DNA of 64,000 nucleotides from Methanothrix sp. Lineage in GTDB: Archaea > Halobacteriota > Methanosarcinia > Methanotrichales > Methanotrichaceae. The stretch covers positions 434,001 through 498,000 of the forward strand of contig NZ_JADJJX010000001.1 in NCBI RefSeq assembly GCF_016706325.1, in the 5' to 3' direction. The notes beneath the pieces are model-generated. The model ran no database searches. It had not been told where the DNA came from and saw only the letters and a program-made list of their open reading frames with translations. Below, one piece after another: positions 1 to 7,960 of the stretch (positions within the stretch are counted from its first letter, which is position 1; each line of letters starts with the position of its first letter). The position numbers and the translations under genes are program-made.

Positions 1-861
1 CCTCTCCCTCATGAAGTCGAAGGCCCACATCTTGTCCTTTCTGTGGGCTATCATATTCTCCACATAGCTGAGCGGGGGGAAGACCTGCCTGCGCACGGCA
101 TAATCCATGTCACAGGGCTCTTTATCCATAAGATGGAGATAATAAGGGGTAACGCCAAAGGGCACATTGTTATCTATGGCCAGCCTTATAGAACTCTCAT
201 GCTCTTCGTCTAGCTCAATCACCTGGCGGATTATATTTAATCCATTATCATCTTTAAAAATATGGCGAAATTGCCAATGCCAATCATGCCAATCATCCTC
301 AGAGGAGTTGAGGATATCGAGAATCCTCCTCTTATTCTCCTCTCGCTTTTCAATGATCCCCGGGTCAAGCCCGGATTTATATCTTGACAGATATCTATCC
401 ATTCGCCTTCCCATCTGGTCCAGGTAGTCAGAGCGCATAATTCCCGCTTTCCGGCCCTCGAATTCATCAAAATTTGGGATATCTATTCCCTCCATCAGCC
501 GGGAGGGATACACGTCCGCCTTTAATTTCAGGGCCTTGAAGAGATGGATGAACTCATCGACGAAGTCATCAGCCACATCAGCATCGCCATTGACTGCCGC
601 CACCCACAATTTTTCCAGGGAAGAGGTGCCGGTGATGCGTTCATTTTTTGGTGATATTATATTTTTTAGCGTTCGTACGGCCTCTTTGAAAAGGGTATAA
701 TCCCATGCCTCAATCTCGCTCACATCACAGGCATAAGTCCATTCTCTGGCTTCGATGTATCGAGCTACTTTGTTGCGTGCGCTCTCTAATGATTTGCTCT
801 CTTTGAGCAGCACATATAGCCCTGGTGCTGCGTCCCAGCATGTATCCCATCTATCAGTCAT
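1..861 (-). CDS. KamA-family radical SAM protein (lysine 2,3-aminomutase-like), N-terminal part
   Basis: The frame runs open from an ATG at 861 to the window edge (287 codons, no stop), so only the N-terminal part is present. The second half (about residues 160-287) reads like the lysine 2,3-aminomutase family just before its radical SAM core: RYKSGLDP, KREENKRRILDIL, TPYYLHLMDKEP and YAVRRQVFPP. The first ~150 residues are an extra N-terminal region I do not recognise, so this is the long KamA-like form rather than compact AblA. The [4Fe-4S] CxxxCxxC motif would lie outside the window, so catalytic competence cannot be judged. Family members move an amino group on lysine or related amino acids using SAM and PLP; the substrate here is unknown. 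Confidence 0.75.
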   Translation of the reverse strand, partial: MTDRWDTCWDAAPGLYVLLKESKSLESARNKVARYIEAREWTYACDVSEIEAWDYTLFKEAVRTLKNIISPKNERITGTSSLEKLWVAAVNGDADVADDFVDEFIHLFKALKLKADVYPSRLMEGIDIPNFDEFEGRKAGIMRSDYLDQMGRRMDRYLSRYKSGLDPGIIEKREENKRRILDILNSSEDDWHDWHWQFRHIFKDDNGLNIIRQVIELDEEHESSIRLAIDNNVPFGVTPYYLHLMDKEPCDMDYAVRRQVFPPLSYVENMIAHRKDKMWAFDFMRER

Positions 862-1019
862 ATCTTATGCTATCCATATCACATTTTACTTTAATTTTTC
901 CCAAGAAAAAGGATCTTTGATAAAAAATTATCCTTGATAAGAGGAATATAAAGTTAGATCAAAGAGAAATCGATCAACTTATAATAAAATTTTTTGTGTT
1001 TTATGCGATTGGCCCATTA

Positions 1020-1029
1020 TTTATATAAA
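1020..1029 (-). promoter_or_regulatory. TATA-like box in the 862-1196 gap, probably for the KamA-like gene
   Basis: The sequence tttatataaa matches an archaeal TATA box and lies about 160 nt upstream of the ATG at 861, so a leader of roughly 130 nt is implied. The surrounding 335-nt gap (862-1196) is AT-rich at the KamA side. Near 1105-1170 it holds a short repeat (ctctgtctcatcct, twice). I see no gene in it. Confidence 0.4.
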
Positions 1030-1196
1030 GACCGAAAAAGTATTTCATAGGGTCTGCAATCCAATTCCATATGAAGCTATGCTTATTCCCTCTGCAATAT
1101 CAATCTCTTCAGGCATCCCTCTGTCTCATCCTGTCTCTCCAGAATCATCCGTATCTCTGTCTCATCCTATATCATCCAGCACCATCCTATGATGGC

Positions 1197-2804
1197 CTAC
1201 TCCGACCAGGTCTCCGGCAGGAACATCAATACCACAGGAAGGATCTCCAGCCGGCCGATGTACATACAAAATACAGCCAAGATCTTTCCTCCATCGGATA
1301 CGGCATTAAAATCCATTGCCACCACCCCGAAGCCCGGACCGATTATCCCCAGGGAGCATGCTGCAGCAGAGATAGCGGAGAGGGCGCCAAACTGGGGATT
1401 TGATGATTCAGTGATGGAAAAGATCAAAGTGGCAAGGATGAATATCATTATGTACAACTGCACGAATAAAACCACAGCCCTTACGGTATTCTCCCTGACC
1501 ACCTTATCCGCCATCTTTATGGTGATGACCGCCTTGGGATGAAGGCTTCTGATCAGCTCGGCATGAACATATTTTAGCACTATTATCACCCGCCCTACCT
1601 TCATGCCCCCACCAGTGGACCCTGTGCAGCCGCCAATGGTCATCAACAGCAGCAGGACCAGCTTGGCCGCCAAAGACCAGGCATCATACTCGAAGTTGTT
1701 CACAAAGCCGGTGGTGGTCATGGTAGAGATCACCTGAAAGACAGATGAGCGCAGGGCATTGGTGATGCCACCTGGTATTTGCCCAAAGAGTATTAGTATT
1801 ATAATAGCTATAAACATAATAAAAATATAGCCTCTGAACTCTGCATCTTTTAAAAGATAATTTAAATTTTTCTTCAGCACAATCTGATGATATATTATAA
1901 AATTGGTTCCTCCAAGCAAGAGAAAGATGCAGATTATGGCCTCCACCAGAATGCTATTGTATTCTGCAATGCTGTAGGCTCTCGGGGAAAAGCCGGCAGT
2001 GGAAATGCTTGAAAATGATGTGCAGAGGGAGTCGAAGAGGGGCAGGCCCGCGGCCACCAGCAGCAGAGCCTCCAGCCCCGCCAGCCCCAGGTAAATCCCC
2101 CAGAAGGCCTTCGCTGCACTCTTCACCCTGGGGGTCAAGGCCTCCTTCATCAGCCCCAGGCCCTCAACTGAGTAAAGCTCCCTTCCCGCCACGCCCAGGT
2201 TGGGAAGGATGGCGATGAACAGGAGGATTATTCCCAGGCCGCCCAGAAACTGGGAGAACGATCTCCAGAATAGCAGGCCGAAATAGCTTCCCTTAATGGT
2301 TAGCAGATCGATAAAATCCAGGCTGATGCCGAATCCAAGCTCGATTATCCCCGCTGGAGACCAGTGGATGAGCTGATGTGTGGCCCTCTCCACCAGTGCA
2401 TAGGCCAGGCTGCTGCGTACCACCTCCTGGCTCAGTATCCAGTAATATTGCGAATCGTAATGGCTGAGAATGGTAGCTCCAGTAGTGGTGAAGCCGGACA
2501 TAGATTCAAAGAATGCATCCACTGGCCCCAATCCCAGAAGAAGGTAGGGGAGAGCGCCGATCAGCCCGGCCATGAGCCAGCCGAAGGAGACGGCTGCAAA
2601 TGCATCCTTCCGCCCCATATCGGATCTCTCCCCGAAATGCTTCAGGATCAGGCCGGCGATAATTGCCAGAAGAGAGCTGATGCCGAAGGCCACCACACCC
2701 AAGGGCTCCTTGTAGATGGCGGAGACGATCCCTGGTATGAGCATGATTGTGCCCAGAAGCACAGCCAGCAAGCCCAGGATCCTGAGGATGATCCTTATCT
2801 TCAT
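1197..2804 (-). CDS. trkH: TrkH-family potassium uptake membrane subunit, with unusual insertion
   Basis: This 535-residue, very hydrophobic protein has the four pore repeats of Trk/Ktr/HKT transporters. The filter segments are visible as TTTGATI (first), ISTAGFS (second), TTTGFVN (third) and SLGIIGPGFG (fourth), plus the conserved GGCTGSTGGGMKV. It should move K+ across the cytoplasmic membrane together with a TrkA-type nucleotide-binding subunit, which is not in the window. After the first pore segment most family members run straight into an LLFWRSxxQxxGG segment. Here about 55 extra residues (roughly 110-165, containing RATHQLIHWSPAG) come first. The frame stays open throughout, so this is an insertion and not a frameshift artefact. 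Confidence 0.88.
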   Translation of the reverse strand: MKIRIILRILGLLAVLLGTIMLIPGIVSAIYKEPLGVVAFGISSLLAIIAGLILKHFGERSDMGRKDAFAAVSFGWLMAGLIGALPYLLLGLGPVDAFFESMSGFTTTGATILSHYDSQYYWILSQEVVRSSLAYALVERATHQLIHWSPAGIIELGFGISLDFIDLLTIKGSYFGLLFWRSFSQFLGGLGIILLFIAILPNLGVAGRELYSVEGLGLMKEALTPRVKSAAKAFWGIYLGLAGLEALLLVAAGLPLFDSLCTSFSSISTAGFSPRAYSIAEYNSILVEAIICIFLLLGGTNFIIYHQIVLKKNLNYLLKDAEFRGYIFIMFIAIIILILFGQIPGGITNALRSSVFQVISTMTTTGFVNNFEYDAWSLAAKLVLLLLMTIGGCTGSTGGGMKVGRVIIVLKYVHAELIRSLHPKAVITIKMADKVVRENTVRAVVLFVQLYIMIFILATLIFSITESSNPQFGALSAISAAACSLGIIGPGFGVVAMDFNAVSDGGKILAVFCMYIGRLEILPVVLMFLPETWSE

Positions 2805-2871
2805 TATGTCCGGGAGTCTGGTCAGGGAGTTAATAAGAATTGCCGGTAAAAAAGTAATAAATTCAATTCGA

Positions 2872-3279
2872 TTAAGCTCTTCTCAGAGTTATCAAGGCTG
2901 CTGACAGAAGTCCAAGAACAGCAAAGGCCGCTCCAAATCCGGGCACCTTTTCTGCAGCCTCTTCTGCCTTCTCAGCAGCCTCATCTGCCTTGGCAGCTGC
3001 CTGGCTGACCTCTTCTGCCTTCTGTTCGACCTTCTCTGTCGCCTGGGTTATGTTCTCAGCCTCAGTGGTGTTGGCGGTCAGGTTCTCCACTTCGGCAGCG
3101 GAAGCCATCAGATCTGCTGATGCATTCTCTGCATGCTGTGCCGCTTCTTCTACCTGTTTAGCAGACTCTTCCACCTGCTCTGCCGCCTCAGGGACTTTGC
3201 TGGTCTCTTGCGCGCTTGCAGTTGTGACTGCAACCAGCAGCATCAAGGCCGCTGCCAAGATCACTACTACATTCTTCAT
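2872..3279 (-). CDS. Secreted Ala/Glu-rich coiled-coil protein with PGF-CTERM anchor
   Basis: About 135 residues. A signal peptide (MKNVVVILAAALMLLVAV...ASA) is followed by a strongly alpha-helical, charged segment built from short EEAAEK/VEEAA-type heptads with a few N-glycosylation sequons (NLT, NTT, NIT). The C-terminus is PGFGAAFAVLGLL...LRRA: a PGF motif, one hydrophobic helix and basic residues. That tripartite end is the PGF-CTERM signal processed by archaeosortase A, so the mature protein is probably lipid-anchored at the S-layer or sheath. An ATG at 3285 is possible, but the GAGG ribosome site at about 7 nt spacing favours 3279. The function is unknown; an extracellular spacer or coiled-coil role is inference. 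Confidence 0.8.
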   Translation of the reverse strand: MKNVVVILAAALMLLVAVTTASAQETSKVPEAAEQVEESAKQVEEAAQHAENASADLMASAAEVENLTANTTEAENITQATEKVEQKAEEVSQAAAKADEAAEKAEEAAEKVPGFGAAFAVLGLLSAALITLRRA

Positions 3280-3321
3280 GCTCATTCCTCAGGATTATGC
3301 GCGAGAGGTGGAGAATGGTTG

Positions 3322-3331
3322 TATATATATC
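3322..3331 (-). promoter_or_regulatory. TATA box of the PGF-CTERM protein gene
   Basis: The sequence atatatatac on the minus strand lies about 40 nt upstream of the start codon, giving a predicted short leader that carries the GAGG ribosome site. The rest of the 3286-3546 interval shows nothing recognisable. Confidence 0.55.
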
Positions 3332-3546
3332 TGCTGAATGAAAAATTCAAGATAAAAGAAAGAAAAGGAGTTCTATAAAGGCGATATGCTCAGAGAAATC
3401 CTGCCATAGAGGAGGGCAGAAGCGACATCAGTGCAGCAGGGGATGGTCCCAGCAGGAGCAGCTGCCGGATATGTGATCCTGGCCCCCCATAACATATCCG
3501 CCCGGCGGGTGGCATCCCTCAGAGCAGTTATTCGGAGAGAGCAGAC

Positions 3547-3822
3547 CTACTTCATCGCTTCTGCATACACTTGCGAGAACTCCTCACATTGATCTATGAT
3601 TCTGGATGTAGCCTCCTTCAGAATGAGGACGGGGTCATCCCCTTTGGTGATGAGCCGGAAGATGGGGTTGTCCATTACCGGAAACCTGGTGTCGTAAGTT
3701 GCCAGGAGCACCCTCTCGTCCTTCAACAGCTCAGTTCGGAGCAGGTTGAGAATGGTATGGCCTTCCCTCAGAAACTCGATGACGGCCTCATTCTCGGTCT
3801 TGGAAATTATCTTCAGATTCAT
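3547..3822 (-). CDS. rpoL: DNA-directed RNA polymerase subunit L (Rpo11)
   Basis: 91 residues, the usual size for archaeal Rpo11, homologous to eukaryotic RPB11. The family pattern FLREGHTILNLLR...ATYDTRFPVMDNP is clear; this is the alpha-N-like dimerisation domain that pairs with Rpo3 to nucleate polymerase assembly. It starts directly after the csl4 stop codon (the genes are adjacent), and METTL5 lies upstream. The METTL5-csl4-rpoL order is a recurrent archaeal transcription and RNA-processing operon. Confidence 0.96.
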   Translation of the reverse strand: MNLKIISKTENEAVIEFLREGHTILNLLRTELLKDERVLLATYDTRFPVMDNPIFRLITKGDDPVLILKEATSRIIDQCEEFSQVYAEAMK

Positions 3823-4383
3823 CTACACAACCCCCAGCCCATAGGCAGAGCTCATCTTTCTTGTCTCGTTATTGCCGCAGTTGGGGCAGACAAGCTTTCC
3901 ATCCTTTTTCATCAGGCCGGTGAGACAGCGGTTGCAATAAGCCTTTATCACTCCCAGATCCTCATCCCCTGTCGATAGCCTCATCTGCCGTCCATCGACG
4001 ATCTTCGCCTTGAGGATATCGCGCATAGAGAAGAGAGAGCGCAGGTCCTTGACATAGGAGTTTCTCACATTGGATATGTGAATAGTGGCCTCCTCATCTG
4101 AGATCGGCCTGTCCTCATGCCCCTTCTTGAAGGCCAGGGAGACTATCACCAGGCTATCTTTGAGATCGATCACCTCACCCACCACTATATCGCCCTGGCT
4201 GAGCTTGACTGGGGGGTTGGTCTTGGGTATGATGCTGGCAGACCTGGTCTTGGGGTCAACCCTGACCAAGCCGGCTGTATTTGCAAAGATCATTCCTTCC
4301 CTGGCATAGGTATAGTCTCCGGGAATGAACTCCTCCAATGACCCCACCATATCTCCAGGAAGCACAAAGCAACCGTCCATCAT
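3823..4383 (-). CDS. csl4: Exosome RNA-binding subunit Csl4
   Basis: 186 residues. The N-terminal part (VLPGDMVGSLEEF...TREGMIFANTAG style) and a central S1-like barrel (GDIVVGEVIDLKDSLVIV) are followed by a C-terminal zinc ribbon with CNRC and CPNCGNNETR. This is the architecture of archaeal Csl4, one of the two cap proteins that recruit RNA and partners such as DnaG to the RNA exosome. A GAGG ribosome site precedes two alternative ATGs (4383 and 4380). It is immediately followed by rpoL. Confidence 0.95.
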   Translation of the reverse strand: MMDGCFVLPGDMVGSLEEFIPGDYTYAREGMIFANTAGLVRVDPKTRSASIIPKTNPPVKLSQGDIVVGEVIDLKDSLVIVSLAFKKGHEDRPISDEEATIHISNVRNSYVKDLRSLFSMRDILKAKIVDGRQMRLSTGDEDLGVIKAYCNRCLTGLMKKDGKLVCPNCGNNETRKMSSAYGLGVV

Positions 4384-4548
4384 TTATTCCTCTGTAAATT
4401 CGCTGTACTCATCGCTAACATCTCTCATCTAGAAATTACTAGTATCTAAAGCCTGGCATGAAGACACAACTCCATCCGGATCTTGAGTACTGATCCAAAA
4501 GGGCATATGAGATTGCTGCCGTCCCAATGGCAGCAGGCGCTATAGCTC

Positions 4549-5196
4549 TTAATCGCCGCAGTCGCTGCAATCACCACAGTCGCTGCAATCACCACAGTCG
4601 CTGCAATCGCCGCAGGTTATTCTGTACAGCTCAACCTCAATCATCTTCAGATCATGGCTGTGAAACTCAAAGCACCTCTTCAAAGGAAAGGGGATGCAAT
4701 AGACCTCCTGCACCAGGTTAGGATATATATATTTTTTAATGAAATGGGAGCTTCCCCGGTTGTGAAGAGAGTAAATCCTCTTGGCAATCCTCTGGGCACA
4801 GGAGAGGAAAGCGCGATCTCCTTCACTTGTCTTCTGAGCACCAAAAGGGGGGTTCATGACCACTGTATCTATGCCCTTCAGCTCCAGGCTTTTGACATCG
4901 GCCCAGATAAAATCCACATCCACGCCCAGTTTATCTGCGTTCTTCCTGGCCGTGGCCAGAGCATCCCGATCTATCTCCACCCCCACTGCCTGCGCACCCA
5001 TGAGCGCCGCGCCTATAGCAAGAACGCCAGTCCCGCTCCCCAGATCGCAGACCCTGCCCAGATCATTATGCATTGCAGCCAGGAAGAGAAGCTCGGCTGC
5101 CACAGAGGCAGGGGTTGAGTACTGCTCTCGGGCAAATGAGGGTTTAGAGAAGCCCTCCAGCCGCTCTAGCATCATCTCCAACTGCTTTCTCTTCAT
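4549..5196 (-). CDS. METTL5-family RNA methyltransferase with a Cys/Asp repeat tail
   Basis: 215 residues. The Rossmann SAM-binding motif is DLGSGTGVLAIGA, and the catalytic N6-adenine-type motif is NPPFG (about residue 115). Together they place it in the archaeal METTL5 family, which in eukaryotes makes m6A in 18S rRNA; an rRNA adenine target in archaea is an inference from the family. The normal family fold ends near residue 195. Here it continues into a C-terminal tail of four to five CGDCSD repeats ending at the stop codon. Position next to csl4 and rpoL matches the usual archaeal neighbourhood. Confidence 0.9.
   Translation of the reverse strand: MKRKQLEMMLERLEGFSKPSFAREQYSTPASVAAELLFLAAMHNDLGRVCDLGSGTGVLAIGAALMGAQAVGVEIDRDALATARKNADKLGVDVDFIWADVKSLELKGIDTVVMNPPFGAQKTSEGDRAFLSCAQRIAKRIYSLHNRGSSHFIKKYIYPNLVQEVYCIPFPLKRCFEFHSHDLKMIEVELYRITCGDCSDCGDCSDCGDCSDCGD
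4552..4615 (-). repeat. In-frame 18-bp tandem repeat at the 3' end of the METTL5-like gene
   Basis: The unit gcaatcaccacagtcgct is repeated about three and a half times with a few substitutions. It encodes the CGDCSD hexapeptide array. Unit length is a multiple of three, so copy-number changes keep the frame. Confidence 0.9.
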
Positions 5197-5224
5197 CCTA
5201 TCAGTGCAGATATAGCTGACCCTT

Positions 5225-7693
5225 CTATATCAAATATAGCACCGCTTCGATGGCCATGAGCAGAATCACCACCACTGCCATGACCTTGATCAGGAGTACT
5301 GCAGTCTTTGAACTGAACAGGCAGACCCTGTTTTTTGCCTCTTTATCCTTCTCCCCCTCCCCCTCCAAGAGGGGCTCGCGAGGCCCAGGACCGGGATGTT
5401 CAAGCTCGTTCTCCCATCTCTCCTTCTCTCCCGCTCCATCGCCATTGAGATGAAGCGCCTCCAGAAGTCCACCATCCGCCCCTTCCTCAATCCTCTCCAT
5501 ACCGTCGCTGGGCTTCTCCAGGCGGTCGAAGGGGCCAGGCCCATAGAATTGCGATCGCCTCCAGGTATTAAAACCGATGGGATTGCCCTTCCTGCAAATG
5601 GCACTGCCCCTGGCAGGAACCAGCCAGTTCTCAGTGGGATATACGATCTCGGATAGATAGAACTCAGAGGGCTCAACTGTGCCATCGGCTAAAATCAGTT
5701 CCTGTGCCTGCGCCCTATCCTCTGAGATCTCCAGATCGGGCAGCATTTCATAATCCCTTTCCGGATCGGAGGTGATCTCCTCATCCGTTTCGCATCCTTC
5801 TCCACTCTCCCCGTATCCTTCTCCACTCTCCCCGTATCCTTCTCCATCCTCTTCGACGATATCGATCTGTATCCTCTTTTCACTGGGAATCAGATTCAAA
5901 GATTCATCCCAGACCAGGATCTCCCTGGTATCATCGATCTGCTCTAGCAGGCTGTTGATCATCGCACTGCCTATGAGCAGCAATGCATCCCTCTCCGGGC
6001 CAAAGCATATCCGGTTGTGGCCACCATCCTCGCCAGCTGGTGCAGAGATATCATTCCTGCTCCTCTGTCCCTCCAGAATTGCTGCCGCCTCGATCAGCCT
6101 GCGAGCATCCCTCTCCCTGGAGTCCCTTTTTAAAGCAGAGGAATGAGCGGGGAGATGAGAAGAAGGATGGGCAGAGAGATGCTCTCCAGCATGGCGCAGC
6201 TGTGCAACTGCGATACTGAGGCCCTCGGCGGGGTACTCTGCTGCATTCTTGACCTTCATGCTGGCCAAAAAGCCCTCCAGAGCAAGGGTCATACTGCTGC
6301 TTACATCTGAGGCCTCGCAAACCCTGGCTCCTGCCAGAAGATGCTCGATTGCTCTGCAGACCGACCTGGACAGCCGCCAGGGTTCATCTCCCATCAGACC
6401 GATCGATCTTGCCTCTCTGATCCCGGTGATGCTCCTCTCCAGCCCTTTGATCCGGGAGCTCTCCGGCTCATCTGCATTCTCTGCTGCCAGATCCAGCGAT
6501 GCCAGAGCCTTATCTGCGAGGTCTACTGCCTCCTCATCAGAGATGTAGCCTGATAACCTGGCAAGGTGAGACCTGCATTCAGCAATTTTTGCATTTCTCT
6601 CCACACCCCCCTCTATTCCGGGAAGGGTGGACTGAAGCTCCAAGAAGCAGCCTGAAGCCAGGCTGAAGTTCCTTGATGCTTCTTGCCTTTGCAGCCGGCC
6701 TGAGCCCAGTCCCAGGTCCTCATTATCCTCTGCCTCCAGCAGGCTGCCTTCTGCCAGGGTGCTGTAGGTCGCAGCCAGGGCGGAGAGGGCATTCGCCCTG
6801 CCGGGCAGTGAACGCTGGCCGATCAGGGGTATGGCATCCTCCAGGCATTCGCGAGCCTTTGAAGCATCCCCCCTCTCCAGATGCATCCGTCCCATATTGG
6901 AGAGGACAATCCCCTTGCTTGGGGTATGACCTTGCTCCTCGAATAAAGCGAGGCTCTGCTGATAGCAGCTCAAGGCACCATCCCAGTCATATCTCTCACT
7001 GGCAATCCTCCCCATCCGATCCAGTATCCAGGCGGCGCTCTTCTTATCCCCCAGCCCTTGGAAGTCCTCCAGGCTCCTCTCGAAGTATCGGGCTGCTAGA
7101 TCTCTCTCACCCATATCGGCATAGATCCGCCCCAGGCTTCCAGTCATCTGAGCAATGCCGAGATCGTCCCCCTTCTCCTCGAAGGTCTTCAGGCTGCGAT
7201 AGCAGTATTCTATGGCCCGATCCCAATCTTTGTTCTGTCTATAGGCAGATCCCAGGTTTCCCAGGACATGAGCTAGGCCTATGAGATCCCCGGACTTCTC
7301 AAAGCAGCAGGCGGATTTCTTATAATAGAAGACGGCTCTGGCCAGATCGCCCTGACGGGCATAGGCCTGGCCAAGGTTGTTCTGAAGCACCGGCCTGAGA
7401 ACGGAATCGTGGCAGAGAGAAAGGGCTTTGTTGTAGTTGTTTATGGCCAGAGCATACATGCCCGCCCCGCGGCAGATATCCCCCATCCGCTTGATCTCAT
7501 AGACATCCACAAGGCAGCCCGAAAGCTGGCGACAGACATCCTCATCGATCTGGCCATGCTTCGCACCTTCCAGCAATTTGGCTATCAGCTCCGGGCAACT
7601 TCCTTCAATGGCCCTGCTGCTGATTTCTTGCAGGCCATCCCCCCCCCGGGAAAACGATGAATAGATCTCCTGGAGAACGACTAATTGGTCCAT
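5225..7693 (-). CDS. Large TPR-repeat protein with C-terminal membrane anchor
   Basis: 822 residues. Residues ~60-330 hold about six to seven tetratricopeptide repeats of the NLGxAYxxxGDxxxAxxYYxxS type, e.g. LGNLGSAYRQNKDWDRAIEY and GSLGRIYADMGERDLAARYF. These are long TPRs of the kinesin light chain/Rapsyn kind used for protein-protein contacts. A less ordered acidic region follows (residues ~600-640) with a duplicated SGEGYGE segment. A single hydrophobic helix (VLLIKVMAVVVILLMAIEAV) sits at the extreme C-terminus, suggesting a tail-anchored protein facing the cytoplasm. There is no enzymatic domain I can recognise and the function is unknown. It is transcribed divergently from prf1. Confidence 0.85.
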   Translation of the reverse strand: MDQLVVLQEIYSSFSRGGDGLQEISSRAIEGSCPELIAKLLEGAKHGQIDEDVCRQLSGCLVDVYEIKRMGDICRGAGMYALAINNYNKALSLCHDSVLRPVLQNNLGQAYARQGDLARAVFYYKKSACCFEKSGDLIGLAHVLGNLGSAYRQNKDWDRAIEYCYRSLKTFEEKGDDLGIAQMTGSLGRIYADMGERDLAARYFERSLEDFQGLGDKKSAAWILDRMGRIASERYDWDGALSCYQQSLALFEEQGHTPSKGIVLSNMGRMHLERGDASKARECLEDAIPLIGQRSLPGRANALSALAATYSTLAEGSLLEAEDNEDLGLGSGRLQRQEASRNFSLASGCFLELQSTLPGIEGGVERNAKIAECRSHLARLSGYISDEEAVDLADKALASLDLAAENADEPESSRIKGLERSITGIREARSIGLMGDEPWRLSRSVCRAIEHLLAGARVCEASDVSSSMTLALEGFLASMKVKNAAEYPAEGLSIAVAQLRHAGEHLSAHPSSHLPAHSSALKRDSRERDARRLIEAAAILEGQRSRNDISAPAGEDGGHNRICFGPERDALLLIGSAMINSLLEQIDDTREILVWDESLNLIPSEKRIQIDIVEEDGEGYGESGEGYGESGEGCETDEEITSDPERDYEMLPDLEISEDRAQAQELILADGTVEPSEFYLSEIVYPTENWLVPARGSAICRKGNPIGFNTWRRSQFYGPGPFDRLEKPSDGMERIEEGADGGLLEALHLNGDGAGEKERWENELEHPGPGPREPLLEGEGEKDKEAKNRVCLFSSKTAVLLIKVMAVVVILLMAIEAVLYLI

Positions 7694-7714
7694 AGATTAT
7701 AAGATAACTTATAT

Positions 7715-7724
7715 CTTTATATAG
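7715..7724 (-). promoter_or_regulatory. TATA box for the TPR-protein gene (possibly leaderless transcript)
   Basis: The sequence ctatataaag on the minus strand is centred about 27 nt before the ATG at 7693, so transcription would begin at or next to the start codon. There is no clear ribosome site upstream of that ATG, which is consistent with a leaderless mRNA. Confidence 0.6.
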
Positions 7725-7918
7725 TTTTTGAATAGATCAAATCTTGAAATTTCTATTGAACAGTTTGCACTTGTCGATTAAACTGGGATGCCAGGTTGAA
7801 CCCCATTCTTTATAACAGTCATCTAATTTGAATTATTGATATAGTAATAATAATCGATCTCGATCAGGAATGATGAGCCTCAAGGACGATTCACTGAAGA
7901 AATCCTTTTGGAGAAGCC

Positions 7919-7927
7919 TTTTATATC
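7919..7927 (+). promoter_or_regulatory. TATA box for prf1
   Basis: The sequence ttttatatc lies about 35 nt before the prf1 ATG at 7961, giving a leader of roughly 10 nt. The 7694-7918 divergent intergenic region holds no other gene. Confidence 0.55.
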
Positions 7928-7960
7928 TTGATCCAGGAGAAAATTTGGAGATCAGCCAGA

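Noticed and set aside
2364..2849. 161-codon plus-strand frame opposite trkH
   Set aside because: Antisense shadow of TrkH with no recognisable domain.
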